The position numbers and the translations under genes are program-made. The notes beneath the pieces were generated by a model, which did not search any database, had not been told where the DNA came from, and was given only the letters and a program-made list of their open reading frames with translations. A DNA stretch of 23,748 bases. It comes from Burkholderiales bacterium UBA4657 (GTDB lineage: Bacteria; Pseudomonadota; Gammaproteobacteria; Burkholderiales; Burkholderiaceae_E). The stretch spans positions 20,124 through 43,871 of the forward strand of contig DHLX01000005.1 in assembly GCA_002405475.1 (NCBI GenBank). The letters are read 5' to 3'. Below, piece by piece: positions 15,168-22,886 of this stretch; within the stretch, counting starts at the first letter, position 1, and each line of letters opens with the position of its first letter.

Positions 15168-15965
15168 CTACCACCTTTTTTCTTTCGATGTCCCGAGCAA
15201 TGGTCGCAAGCGCTCTGCTATTGCTTCGCGGGCACGAAAAATACGCGAACGTACTGTACCAATAGGGCAATTCATCAGTTCGGCAATCTCGTCGTAGCTG
15301 AGCCCCTCCATCTCCCTCAGCGTGATTGCAGTACGCAATTCTTCCGGCAACTCGAGCATTGCACTGTTCACCGTCTGCGCCACCTGCTTGCTCATCAGCA
15401 ACGACTCGGGTGTACTGATATCTATTAGTGGCTCGGCAGCGTCAAAAGTTTCCGCTTCCTCGGCATTATTCTCTGTCGTGGTAGGGACTCTGCGCCCCTG
15501 GGCAACCAGATGGTTCTTGGCGGTATTGATGGCAATACGGTATAGCCAGGTATAGAACGCCGACTCGCCCCGGAATTGTGGCAAGGCGCGATAAGCCTTG
15601 ATAAAAGCTTCCTGAGTAATATCTTCGATTTCGGCAGCATCCCGTACCAGACGCGACAGCAGACGATGTATTTTCCTCTGATATTTGGCGACCAGCAGTT
15701 CATAGGCTCGCTTATCGCCGCGCTGCACACGCTCTACCAGCTGCTGGTCAATGGCACGATCACCGCTCGTATCCGTCGACAATACAGCGCCCGCCCCGAC
15801 CGTATCCGGACTACCAGCCGTCGCACTTGATGGATTGACTTCGGGTGAATTGTCCCGGACATCCTGGCGTTTCGGAACGAGCAAAGAAACCACATTAGCC
15901 GGAGGTGATTCCGGGTCAGTTTCTTTGTTATGACGGTAAGTCATGGGATTCGGGCAGGGGTACAT
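15168..15965 (-). CDS. rpoE: Extracytoplasmic stress sigma factor RpoE (AlgU/sigma-E), N-terminally extended
   Basis: RpoE directs RNA polymerase to envelope-stress genes when released by RseA. The core, from about residue 71 (IDQQLVERVQRGDKRAYELL), matches E. coli/P. aeruginosa sigma-E closely. Region 2 includes DITQEAFIKAYRAL and SAFYTWLYRIAINTAKN, and region 4 includes LREMEGLSYDEIAELMNC and GTVRSRIFRAREAI. The protein is 265 residues instead of about 190-200, with some 70 extra N-terminal residues rich in Pro, Ser, Thr and Asn. The long start is supported directly: GAGGAG lies 5 bases before ATG 15965. A second ATG (residue 8) gives nearly the same protein, and no ATG lies close to the core. 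rseA starts 2 bases after the stop. The gene follows fabF after 96 bases holding a perfect palindrome. Confidence 0.92.
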   Translation of the reverse strand: MYPCPNPMTYRHNKETDPESPPANVVSLLVPKRQDVRDNSPEVNPSSATAGSPDTVGAGAVLSTDTSGDRAIDQQLVERVQRGDKRAYELLVAKYQRKIHRLLSRLVRDAAEIEDITQEAFIKAYRALPQFRGESAFYTWLYRIAINTAKNHLVAQGRRVPTTTENNAEEAETFDAAEPLIDISTPESLLMSKQVAQTVNSAMLELPEELRTAITLREMEGLSYDEIAELMNCPIGTVRSRIFRAREAIAERLRPLLGTSKEKRW

Positions 15966-16004
15966 GGCGGCTCCTCATACGATGCGAGAGCCATAGTACG
16001 ACAA

Positions 16005-16021
16005 TTTTGTCCTGGACAAAA
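16005..16021. promoter_or_regulatory. Perfect 17-bp palindrome upstream of rpoE, operator candidate
   Basis: TTTTGTCC-T-GGACAAAA has 8-bp arms around a single central base and lies 40-56 bases before the rpoE ATG. A one-base spacer makes an RNA hairpin unlikely to be its main role and fits a dimeric DNA-binding protein better. On the minus strand it overlaps a possible -35 (TTGTCC, complement of 16014-16019). This stands 15 bases from a possible -10 (TACTAT, complement of 15993-15998), a mediocre promoter. No clear sigma-E (GGAACTT / TCNAA) promoter was found there. The regulator is unknown. Confidence 0.5.
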
Positions 16022-16061
16022 GTGGCGGCGAAATTAATTTACCTGATTCCTACCCGAGAAT

Positions 16062-17297
16062 TCATGTCAGCCGCCGGAAAACCAGCGACCCGTTGGTGCC
16101 GCCAAAGCCAAAATTATTTTTCAGCGCCGCATCAATTTTCATGTCGCGGGCACTATTGGCACAATAATCCAGATCACAATCGGGATCCTGATTAAAAATA
16201 TTGATGGTGGGCGGTGACACCTGGTGATGCACGGCCAGCACGGTAAACACCGATTCCAGGCCACCCGCGCCACCCAGCAGATGCCCGGTCATCGACTTGG
16301 TCGAGTTCACCACCAGTTTTTTTGCCGCGTCACCAAAGGCCGCCTTGATAGCCTCAGTTTCATTTTTGTCACCCAGCGGGGTGGAGGTACCATGGGCATT
16401 CACATACTGCACTTGGTCCGGGTTCAGACCCGCATTTTTCAGCGCATGGTTCATGGAACGGCGCGGACCGTCCATGTTCGGTGCGGTCATGTGGTAGGCG
16501 TCGGCACTCATGCCAAAACCCGACAGTTCGGCATAAATGTTGGCGCCGCGTGCCTTGGCATGCTCGTATTCCTCCAGCACCATGACACCGGCACCCTCGC
16601 CCAGTACAAAACCATCACGCTCTTTATCCCACGGGCGTGAAGCTGTCGCCGGGTCGTCATTACGTTGCGACAGGGCACGTGCCGCGGCAAAGCCGCCCAA
16701 ACCCAGGGGGCAAATCGTCGCTTCGGCACCGCCAGTAATCATGACATCGGCATCACCATACTCAATCATGCGTGCCGACTGGCCAATAGAGTGCAAACCG
16801 GTGGTACAGGCGGTCACAATGGCCAGATTCGGCCCTTTGAAGCCAAACATGATACTGAGGTTGCCCGAAATCATGTTAATGATCGAGCCAGGCACAAAAA
16901 ATGGCGAAATGCGCCTGGGGCCACGCCCCAGGTATTCGTTATGGTTGTCCTCGATCATGGGCAAGCCGCCAATGCCAGAACCAATCATCACACCAATACG
17001 GTCGGCATTGGTTTCAGTTACCTCCAGACCAGAGTCCTTCCAGGCCTGAATGCCGGCCGCCATGCCGTAATGAATGAAGACATCCATGTGCCGCGCCTCC
17101 TTGGCAGGCATATAGTCTTCGACGTTGAAGCCTTTCACCTCACCCGCAAACCGGGTCGAGAATGGGCTGGCATCAAACTTGGTGATATTGGCAATGCCGG
17201 AACGGCCTGCCAGCAGTTGCGGCCAGGCTTCAGCAACAGAATTTCCGACCGGGCTAATGATGCCCAGGCCGGTAACAACAACACGACGGCGGCTCAT
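16062..17297 (-). CDS. fabF: 3-oxoacyl-[acyl-carrier-protein] synthase II (KAS II)
   Basis: FabF condenses malonyl-ACP with growing acyl-ACP in the elongation cycle of type II fatty-acid synthesis. In many bacteria it tunes unsaturated chain length. The 411-residue thiolase-fold protein begins SRRRVVVTGLGIISPVG. It carries the Cys-His-His set: C164 in VTACTTGLHSIG, one His in VNAHGTSTPLGDKNE and one in KSMTGHLLGGAGG. The C-terminal NNFGFGGTNGSLVF is intact. Length is typical for FabF. It lies 26 bases after acpP, the last gene of the fab cluster, and is followed on the same strand by rpoE after 96 bases with no clear terminator, so some read-through into rpoE is possible. Confidence 0.97.
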   Translation of the reverse strand: MSRRRVVVTGLGIISPVGNSVAEAWPQLLAGRSGIANITKFDASPFSTRFAGEVKGFNVEDYMPAKEARHMDVFIHYGMAAGIQAWKDSGLEVTETNADRIGVMIGSGIGGLPMIEDNHNEYLGRGPRRISPFFVPGSIINMISGNLSIMFGFKGPNLAIVTACTTGLHSIGQSARMIEYGDADVMITGGAEATICPLGLGGFAAARALSQRNDDPATASRPWDKERDGFVLGEGAGVMVLEEYEHAKARGANIYAELSGFGMSADAYHMTAPNMDGPRRSMNHALKNAGLNPDQVQYVNAHGTSTPLGDKNETEAIKAAFGDAAKKLVVNSTKSMTGHLLGGAGGLESVFTVLAVHHQVSPPTINIFNQDPDCDLDYCANSARDMKIDAALKNNFGFGGTNGSLVFRRLT

Positions 17298-17323
17298 GAT
17301 GAAATAACCAGAAAGGAAGGCAC

Positions 17324-17563
17324 TCAGGCCTTTTGATGCGCTTTCACGTAGTCAATAGCCTGTTGCACCGTAGTGATTTTTTCGGCCTGATCGTCGGGGA
17401 TCTCGGTCTCGAAAGCATCTTCCAGCGCCATGACCAGTTCTACCGTGTCCAGCGAGTCAGCGCCAAGATCGTCCACGAACGAAGATTCGTTCTTAATATC
17501 GGCTTCATTCACGCCGAGCTGTTCTGCTACGATCTTTTTGACTTTCGCTTCGATGTCGTCCAT
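17324..17563 (-). CDS. acpP: Acyl carrier protein
   Basis: AcpP carries acyl intermediates on a 4'-phosphopantetheine arm for fatty acid, phospholipid, lipid A and other syntheses. The 79-residue, strongly acidic protein has the attachment serine S37 in the canonical ADSLDTVELVMALEDAF motif. A long first helix and the usual PDDQAEKITTVQQAIDYV end are also present. A strong ribosome-binding site (AGGAG, 6 bases before the ATG) fits high expression. It lies between fabG and fabF in the standard order, with a 54-base leader that contains a probable promoter of its own. The transferase that would add the phosphopantetheine (AcpS) is not encoded in the window. Confidence 0.98.
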   Translation of the reverse strand: MDDIEAKVKKIVAEQLGVNEADIKNESSFVDDLGADSLDTVELVMALEDAFETEIPDDQAEKITTVQQAIDYVKAHQKA

Positions 17564-17597
17564 TGCTTCTCCTAAGTAATTAAGGCAACGAGGCAGG

Positions 17598-17606
17598 ATT
17601 CTACCA
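17598..17606 (-). promoter_or_regulatory. Candidate extended -10 promoter for acpP
   Basis: On the minus strand the fabG-acpP gap contains TGGTAGAAT, a TGN-extended -10 with TAGAAT (5 of 6 matches to TATAAT). There is no good -35 at 17 bases. Transcription would start near 17591, about 28 bases before the acpP ATG. An imperfect hairpin (AGGCTGG/CCTGCCT) overlaps the same bases. An acpP-specific start would suit the need for excess ACP. Confidence 0.4.
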
Positions 17607-17617
17607 GCCTCCGGGGT

Positions 17618-18367
17618 CTAATTCATGAACATGCCGCCATTGACATGCAAAACGGTGCCGGTGATATAGCCGGCCGCGGGCGAGGCCAGAAAAGTAACGG
17701 CAGCGGCAATATCTTCCGGCTTGCCCAGACGACCCAAGGGAATATTGCCCAACAAAGCCGATTTTTGCTTGTCATCGAGGGCGTCGGTCATGTCGGTCTC
17801 AATAAAACCGGGAGCGACACAGTTGACGGTAATGTTGCGACTGCCAATTTCACGCGCCAGTGCCCGGCTCATGCCAGCCACACCAGCCTTGGCGGCGGCA
17901 TAATTGGCCTGCCCGGCATTGCCACTGGCACCGACCACCGAAGTAATATTGACAATACGCCCTTGACGCTGCTTCATCATGGGTTTAATGACGGCGCGCG
18001 ACAGACGAAACACCGCGCTCAGGTTGGTCTGCAACACCGCGTCCCAGTCTTCATCTTTCATGCGCATCGCCAGGGTGTCGCGGGTAATACCGGCATTATT
18101 CACCAGCACGTGCAAGGCACCGTACTCCGACACTACGCTTTCTACCAGCGCGTTGCAAGCCGCAGGCTCGTTGACGTTAAGCACCACGCCCTTACCTTGA
18201 GCGTTGATGTCGGCTAACGCAGCGCTAATGCCTGCGGCACCGGCTTCGGCGGTGGCGGTGCCAATGACCGTGGCACCATGCTGGGCCAAATCAAGCGCAA
18301 TAGCACGGCCAATACCGCGCGAGGCGCCCGTTACCAGGGCAATGTGCTGGTCAAGATTCTGTTTCAT
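17618..18367 (-). CDS. fabG: 3-oxoacyl-[acyl-carrier-protein] reductase
   Basis: FabG is the NADPH-dependent reductase that converts 3-oxoacyl-ACP to 3-hydroxyacyl-ACP in fatty-acid elongation. The 249-residue short-chain dehydrogenase/reductase has the cofactor loop TGASRGIG (13-20) and NNAG at 90-93. The catalytic S143, Y156 and K160 (YAAAK) are present, as is the C-terminal GYITGTVLHVNGGMFM typical of FabG. Its start overlaps the fabD stop by 4 bases. The neighbours on both sides belong to the same pathway, which separates it from the many other SDR enzymes. Confidence 0.97.
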   Translation of the reverse strand: MKQNLDQHIALVTGASRGIGRAIALDLAQHGATVIGTATAEAGAAGISAALADINAQGKGVVLNVNEPAACNALVESVVSEYGALHVLVNNAGITRDTLAMRMKDEDWDAVLQTNLSAVFRLSRAVIKPMMKQRQGRIVNITSVVGASGNAGQANYAAAKAGVAGMSRALAREIGSRNITVNCVAPGFIETDMTDALDDKQKSALLGNIPLGRLGKPEDIAAAVTFLASPAAGYITGTVLHVNGGMFMN

Positions 18368-19299
18368 GCGTGTAAAGCCTGTAAGGCGGCATCGAGTGAT
18401 GCCTGGTCAAAAATATTCAAGGTATGCAGGTTCGGGGCAATACGTTTAATCATACCGGCCAACACTTTACCCGGCCCGCATTCAACCACATGGGTCACGC
18501 CCAGCTGCTCCATTTTTTGAACGCTTTCGACCCAGCGCACCGGCCCGGCGGCCTGTTTTACCAGCGCCGCACGTATCACTTCCGGCTCGTGGGTAACAGC
18601 AACATCAACATTATTGATCAAGCTGGCTTGCAGGGTTTGTAAAGATTCACCCGCCAGACGCTGGCGCAGTTGTTCCGCGGCAGGCTGCATCAGGCTGGAA
18701 TGAAACGGCGCCGACACGGGCAAGGCTAAGGCTCGCTTGGCACCTGCCGCCTTGGCCGCTTCACAGGCACGTTCCACTGCCGCTTTATGCCCGGCAATGA
18801 CAGTCTGCGCCGGGTCGTTAAAATTAACCGCTTCAACCACTTCACCTTGAGCCGCTGCGGCACACACTTCCACGACTTTGGCCGCGTCCAGACCCAAAAT
18901 CGCTGCCATGGCACCGACCCCTACCGGAACCGCGTTTTGCATCGCCTCAGCGCGAAAACGCACCAGCGCCGCCCCCTGCCCTACCGTGAGCCCGCCTGCG
19001 GCCACAATCGCCGTGTATTCGCCCAGACTATGCCCCGCCACCACGTCGGGCTTGGCACCTCCTGCGGCCAGGTAGGCCTGAAAAAAAGCCGCGCCCGCCG
19101 CCAGCATCAGCGGCTGGGTATTGACCGTCAGGTTCAAAGTCTCGGCCGGGCCTGCGGCCGCCATCGCCCAAAAATCGACCGCCACTGCTTCCGAAGCTTG
19201 CGCTACCGTTTCACGCACCACCCCATTATCGGCAAAGCCGTTGAACATACCGACCGACTGCGAACCTTGACCGGGAAAAACAAAAGCCAGTTTCATCAT
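18364..19299 (-). CDS. fabD: Malonyl-CoA:ACP transacylase
   Basis: FabD loads malonate from malonyl-CoA onto ACP to supply the condensing enzymes. The 311-residue acyltransferase shows AFVFPGQGSQSVGM at the N-terminus, nucleophile S91 in GHSLGEYTAI, and the catalytic-His region VSAPFHSSLMQPA. A conserved VRWVESVQKM and HVVECGPGKVL end the fold. Two consecutive ATG codons (19299 and 19296) are possible starts, preceded by a purine-rich GAGATGAGATGAGATG repeat that can act as ribosome-binding site. Alanine is very frequent in the middle of the protein. It lies 17 bases after fabH and overlaps fabG. Confidence 0.97.
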   Translation of the reverse strand: MMKLAFVFPGQGSQSVGMFNGFADNGVVRETVAQASEAVAVDFWAMAAAGPAETLNLTVNTQPLMLAAGAAFFQAYLAAGGAKPDVVAGHSLGEYTAIVAAGGLTVGQGAALVRFRAEAMQNAVPVGVGAMAAILGLDAAKVVEVCAAAAQGEVVEAVNFNDPAQTVIAGHKAAVERACEAAKAAGAKRALALPVSAPFHSSLMQPAAEQLRQRLAGESLQTLQASLINNVDVAVTHEPEVIRAALVKQAAGPVRWVESVQKMEQLGVTHVVECGPGKVLAGMIKRIAPNLHTLNIFDQASLDAALQALHA

Positions 19300-19316
19300 C
19301 TCATCTCATCTCGAAC

Positions 19317-20291
19317 TTAATACGTCAGCAGCACACTACCCCAGGTAAAACCACCCCCCACGCCCTGCAACAATACCTGCTGCCCACGCTGAATGCGGCC
19401 ATCACGCACAGCGACATCCAGCGCCAGCGGTACCGACGCCGCCGAGGTATTGGCGTGCTGATCGACCGTTACCACCACCTTATTGCTGGGTACCCCCAGC
19501 CGTTTCGCCGTGGCATTCAGAATACGCAGGTTGGCCTGATGCGGAATCAGCCAGTCCAGTTGCTCGACCCCCATATCGGCCAGCGCCAGCACCTCGCGCG
19601 CATTGTCTTCCAGCACCTGTACTGCCTGTTTGAACACGGCTTGTCCGTCCATGTAAAGAAATGGGTGACCGCTGATCTGGCCTTTCTGTACATTGCCCGC
19701 GGCACATAAAATATGTTGCAGGCTGCCATCGGCGTGCAGCTTGGTGGCGCGTATTCCGGCCTGCTCCGACGCTTCCAGTACCACAGCCCCTGCGCCATCA
19801 CCAAACAAGACACAGGTGGTTCTGTCATTCCAGTCAATGATATTGGAAAAGACCTCGGCACCAATCACCACAGCGCAGCGATACATGCCGGTACGAATCA
19901 TGGCATCGGCACAGCTCAAGGCATAGGCAAAACCGCTGCACACCGCCTGCACATCAAATGCTGCCGCCCCCTTCGCACCCAAGGCCGCCTGCACCAGGCA
20001 GGCCGTGCTGGGAAAAATCAGGTCCGGCGTCGAAGTGGCGACCACTACCAAATCGACCTCACTGGCCGGTCGGCCTGCGGCTTGCAGGGCACGTTGCGCT
20101 GCCATGGTCGCCAGGGTCGAGGTTTTTTCATCCTGCCCCGCCAGATAGCGCTGGCGTATGCCGGTGCGCTCAGCAATCCAGTCATCGGAAGTTTCAATGC
20201 CGCGCTCGGCCAGTTCGGCCGCCAGTTGTGCGTTCGTCACCTGACGCTTGGGCAAAGCGCTGCCAGTAGCGGAAATTCTGGAGTAAATCAT
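19317..20291 (-). CDS. fabH: 3-oxoacyl-[acyl-carrier-protein] synthase III (KAS III)
   Basis: FabH starts fatty-acid synthesis by condensing acetyl-CoA with malonyl-ACP. The 324-residue protein has the KAS III Cys-His-Asn triad: C118 in DVQAVCSGFAYAL, His in WLIPHQANLRILNATAKRLG, and Asn in DQHANTSAASVPLAL. The glycine-rich end GVGGGFTWGSVLL is diagnostic. The start (MIYSRISATGSALPKRQVTN) fits the family. It overlaps plsX by 4 bases and precedes fabD, the usual plsX-fabH-fabD-fabG-acpP order, so it is coupled in the operon. Confidence 0.97.
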   Translation of the reverse strand: MIYSRISATGSALPKRQVTNAQLAAELAERGIETSDDWIAERTGIRQRYLAGQDEKTSTLATMAAQRALQAAGRPASEVDLVVVATSTPDLIFPSTACLVQAALGAKGAAAFDVQAVCSGFAYALSCADAMIRTGMYRCAVVIGAEVFSNIIDWNDRTTCVLFGDGAGAVVLEASEQAGIRATKLHADGSLQHILCAAGNVQKGQISGHPFLYMDGQAVFKQAVQVLEDNAREVLALADMGVEQLDWLIPHQANLRILNATAKRLGVPSNKVVVTVDQHANTSAASVPLALDVAVRDGRIQRGQQVLLQGVGGGFTWGSVLLTY

Positions 20292-21346
20292 GCTTGAGGA
20301 ATTGTTGTGTCAGAGACCGAATGAGCCGCCGTATAAGCCTGCCATTGCGCCGCCACGCCTTCGAGTAAACGGCCGCGCACCGCATCGTAGGCACGGCGCA
20401 AGGCATATTCAAAGGCATAGGCATCGGCAGAGCCATGACTTTTAATGACCACGCCACGCAAACCCAGCAGGGCAGCACCGTTATAACGACGGTGATCGAC
20501 CCGTTTCTTGAATTTTTTCAGTACTGGGTAAGCCAGCAGCGCCGCCAGTCGGGCATAAGCACTGCGTGTAAATTCTTCCTTGATAAAACCACCCAGCATT
20601 TGTGCCAGGCCTTCACTGGTTTTCAGAGCCACATTACCAACGAAACCATCGCATACCACCACATCAGTAGTGCCTTTGAATATATCGTTACCTTCAACAT
20701 TGCCATAAAAATTCAGTCCCGACTGGCGCAATAGCTCGGCCGCCTGCTTGACCACTTCATTTCCTTTGATGACTTCCTCACCAATATTGAGCAGGCCGAC
20801 CGAGGGGCGAGGCTTGTTTTCCAGCACGCTGACCAGCGCTGCACCCATCAGACCAAATTGCAACAGGTGCTCGGCAGCGCAATCGACATTGGCACCGAGG
20901 TCGAGCACCGTAGTGGACTTGCCGGTCGCATTCGGCAGCGCCGTGGCAATGGCGGGTCGGTCAATACCGTCCAGCGTCTTGAGTACAAAGCGCGAAATCG
21001 CCATGAGTGCGCCGGTATTCCCGGCTGAAATGGCGGCATCGGCCTCACCGTTTTTGACCAGATCAAGGGCAACCCGCATGGAAGAGTCTTTTTTACGTCT
21101 TAGCGCCACTTCTATGGCGTCTTCCATTTCAACCACTTCCGTGGCCGAGCGTATTTGAACCTGGGGGTGTGCTTGCAGGTTTTGTAGTGTCGCACTAGCG
21201 CGTAGTGCCGCTTCAATATCAGCACTGCGCCCCACCAGTAGTACTGTAGCGTCAGGGTGGCGACGCAAAAAAGCGGCGCAGGCCGGCAATGTGGTCGCCA
21301 GACCGTGGTCACCGCCCATGCAATCGACCGCTAGTCGAACCGACAT
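20288..21346 (-). CDS. plsX: Phosphate acyltransferase PlsX
   Basis: PlsX makes acyl-phosphate from acyl-ACP, the acyl donor used by PlsY to acylate glycerol-3-phosphate in phospholipid synthesis. It is a peripheral membrane enzyme. The 352-residue protein begins with the diagnostic VRLAVDCMGGDHG. It continues with the family segments SAGNTGALMA, LDLGANVDC, LLNIGEEVIKGNEV, FYGNVEGNDIFKG and VVCDGFVGNVALKTSEGLA. Length is typical. It stands 80 bases after rpmF, with AGG as a modest ribosome-binding site, and overlaps fabH by 4 bases. The rpmF-plsX linkage couples ribosome and membrane synthesis in many proteobacteria. Confidence 0.97.
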   Translation of the reverse strand: MSVRLAVDCMGGDHGLATTLPACAAFLRRHPDATVLLVGRSADIEAALRASATLQNLQAHPQVQIRSATEVVEMEDAIEVALRRKKDSSMRVALDLVKNGEADAAISAGNTGALMAISRFVLKTLDGIDRPAIATALPNATGKSTTVLDLGANVDCAAEHLLQFGLMGAALVSVLENKPRPSVGLLNIGEEVIKGNEVVKQAAELLRQSGLNFYGNVEGNDIFKGTTDVVVCDGFVGNVALKTSEGLAQMLGGFIKEEFTRSAYARLAALLAYPVLKKFKKRVDHRRYNGAALLGLRGVVIKSHGSADAYAFEYALRRAYDAVRGRLLEGVAAQWQAYTAAHSVSDTTIPQA

Positions 21347-21426
21347 TCAGCTTAACCTGTGTCGAGGAGAGTCTGGCTCTGAATACCCGACTATGCCAGG
21401 GTCAAGCAAACCGGGCATGGCTGTAT

Positions 21427-21609
21427 TTATTCGTCAGCCTTGGTTTTAATCACTTTTTTGCCGCGATACATGCCGTTCGGGCTAATGTGATGCGGACGAT
21501 GTACCTCGCCGGTGGTGGCGTCCACCGCCAGCGCTGGGTTGGTCAGGAAATCGTGCGCGCGATGCATACCACGCTTCGAGGGCGATTTCTTGTTTTGTTG
21601 TACGGCCAT
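21427..21609 (-). CDS. rpmF: Large ribosomal subunit protein bL32
   Basis: bL32 is a small protein of the 50S subunit. I place the start at ATG 21609 (60 residues, MAVQQNKKSPSKRGMHRAHD), with GGAG 6 bases upstream. The frame is open nine codons further, but that extension is not conserved. The basic N-terminus and the end RPHHISPNGMYRGKKVIK are typical. No CxxC pairs are present, so this is the zinc-free form. It lies between yceD and plsX, the conserved order, and has a probable promoter in the gap behind yceD. Confidence 0.97.
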   Translation of the reverse strand: MAVQQNKKSPSKRGMHRAHDFLTNPALAVDATTGEVHRPHHISPNGMYRGKKVIKTKADE

Positions 21610-21678
21610 GATGACTCCAGAAAGAAAGAGCGCCACGAACTTGGAAAAGTAAAATAAGCGCTTGAATACAAACTGTAA

Positions 21679-21687
21679 ATTATAGCA
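21679..21687 (-). promoter_or_regulatory. Extended -10 promoter for rpmF-plsX-fab
   Basis: On the minus strand TGCTATAAT combines a perfect TATAAT (complement of 21679-21684) with a TGN extension, located just after the yceD stop. The hexamer at the 17-base -35 position (ATGCGT) is poor. A TTGACA lies 26 bases upstream, too far to pair. Transcription from about 21672 would leave a leader of about 63 bases before rpmF. Confidence 0.55.
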
Positions 21688-21692
21688 ATAAT

Positions 21693-22241
21693 TCAGTGTT
21701 TACGCATTTTTGTCAATCCTTCAAAAGGACGGTGCGTGTTGGCCGGTTGGTTGGCTTGTGGCATCAATGGCTGATTCGACGCAGTCGTCGGGCAAACCTC
21801 ATGACGCGGTGCCGGGTCGAGTGCCAGTAATATTTCATCTTCGATCAAACCCAACAGATCGAAAGGGGTCTGTTTCACCAGCGCGTCATAATCATCATCT
21901 TCCATGGGCGCGGCGTCGGCTTCCTGCTCGGTATCAAACAGCACATAACGCTGTTGCCCTTTCAGTTCGGCATTCATGCTTTGCAGGCATCGTGCACACG
22001 GCAACGATAAAGACGCTTGCCATTCCAGACTCAAGAAAGTTTTATCCGCATAGTCTGGCCGTTCATGACGCGGAATAACACCACCACTCAACTGCCAGGT
22101 GACGGCCCCCAGCAGGCGTACTTCGTCAGCCAGTAAGCGCAGAAAACGGTCAGCAGAAAATTCTCCTGCCACGCTGGCACCACGCTGGCACAGGCTGGTG
22201 ATATCGGGTTGCATCGGGTCAAAAGCGCTCATCGTGGTCAT
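21693..22241 (-). CDS. yceD: YceD/DUF177 family protein, large-ribosomal-subunit-linked
   Basis: This DUF177 (YceD) protein is required in some bacteria and plants for normal 23S rRNA accumulation. Its exact activity is not settled. I use ATG 22241 (182 residues). ATG 22232 is an equally plausible start, and the longest frame, to 22295, would run into maf. The conserved core is ASLSLPCARCLQSMNAELKGQQRYVLF with a C-x2-C, followed by the acidic DDDYDALV and LLGLIEDEILLALDPAPRHEVC with a third invariant Cys. The C-terminal 30 residues are polar and lack conservation. The gene is followed by rpmF, the conserved pair, and diverges from maf with only about 33 bases between starts. Confidence 0.92.
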   Translation of the reverse strand: MTTMSAFDPMQPDITSLCQRGASVAGEFSADRFLRLLADEVRLLGAVTWQLSGGVIPRHERPDYADKTFLSLEWQASLSLPCARCLQSMNAELKGQQRYVLFDTEQEADAAPMEDDDYDALVKQTPFDLLGLIEDEILLALDPAPRHEVCPTTASNQPLMPQANQPANTHRPFEGLTKMRKH

Positions 22242-22274
22242 TTCAAAAATCAGACATGGGATAATGTTACCAAC

Positions 22275-22886
22275 ATGGAACCCTCTGCTCTGCATCAGCC
22301 TCTGATACTGGCTTCGACCTCGCCCTATCGACGCGAACTATTGCAAAAACTGCGACTGCCGTTCGAGGTGGGCGCGCCTCAAGTCGATGAAGCCCCCTTG
22401 CCGCAGGAATTGCCGGCACAGACCGCGACTCGACTCGCGCAACTGAAAGCGCTGGCGCTGGCTGACCGTTACCCCAGTCATTTGATTATCGGCTCCGACC
22501 AGGTAGTCAACTTTAAAGGTCAGGCACTGGGCAAACCGGGTAGTCATGACAAGGCTCTGGCGCAATTGCTGAGTTTTCGTGGTCAGTGTGTGACTTTTCA
22601 TACGGCCTTGTGTGTCTGGGACGCTTCCCGTCGTCAAGCCCATGAGGCTCTGGCCGATACCCAGGTTTATTTTCGTCACTGGTCAGACGCGGAACTGGAC
22701 GCCTATTTGCGGCTGGAACAGCCTTACGATTGCGCGGGTTCGGCCAAAAGCGAGGGTCTGGGTGTGGCGCTGATTGAACGTATGCAGGGTGATGACCCGA
22801 ATGCGCTCATGGGTCTGCCGCTGATGGCACTGGTGTCGATTTTGCGCGAGTTGCATTACCCGTTTTTTGGCTTGCCCGGGAACTGA
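22275..22886 (+). CDS. yceF: 7-methyl-GTP pyrophosphatase, Maf/YceF family
   Basis: Proteins of the Maf/YceF branch hydrolyse non-canonical nucleotides, in E. coli preferentially m7GTP, to the monophosphate. I set the start at ATG 22275 (203 residues). Upstream codons in frame lie within yceD territory. The substrate-binding LILASTSPYRRELL and APQVDE match YceF more closely than YhdE. The catalytic aspartate D75 is in HLIIGSDQV. Further motifs are GKPGSHDKALAQL, VYFRHWSDAELDAY, YDCAGSAKSEGLG and DPNALMGLPL. There is no ribosome-binding site before the ATG, and a GATAAT box at 22260-22265 ends only 9 bases upstream, so the mRNA may be almost leaderless. It is divergent from yceD-rpmF-plsX, as in many relatives. 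Confidence 0.95.
   Translation: MEPSALHQPLILASTSPYRRELLQKLRLPFEVGAPQVDEAPLPQELPAQTATRLAQLKALALADRYPSHLIIGSDQVVNFKGQALGKPGSHDKALAQLLSFRGQCVTFHTALCVWDASRRQAHEALADTQVYFRHWSDAELDAYLRLEQPYDCAGSAKSEGLGVALIERMQGDDPNALMGLPLMALVSILRELHYPFFGLPGN

Noticed and set aside
15166..15270. 35-codon N-terminal extension of rseA
   Set aside because: It overlaps the conserved rpoE C-terminus. The internal ATG 15165 has a GGTGG ribosome-binding site and the normal RseA start.
16665..17336. Plus-strand open frame of 223 codons opposite fabF
   Set aside because: A shadow of fabF, with no independent signal.
21347..21426. Hairpin ATGCCCGG/CCTGGCAT between rpmF and plsX as a terminator
   Set aside because: It has one mismatch and no T run, and the operon order demands read-through into plsX.
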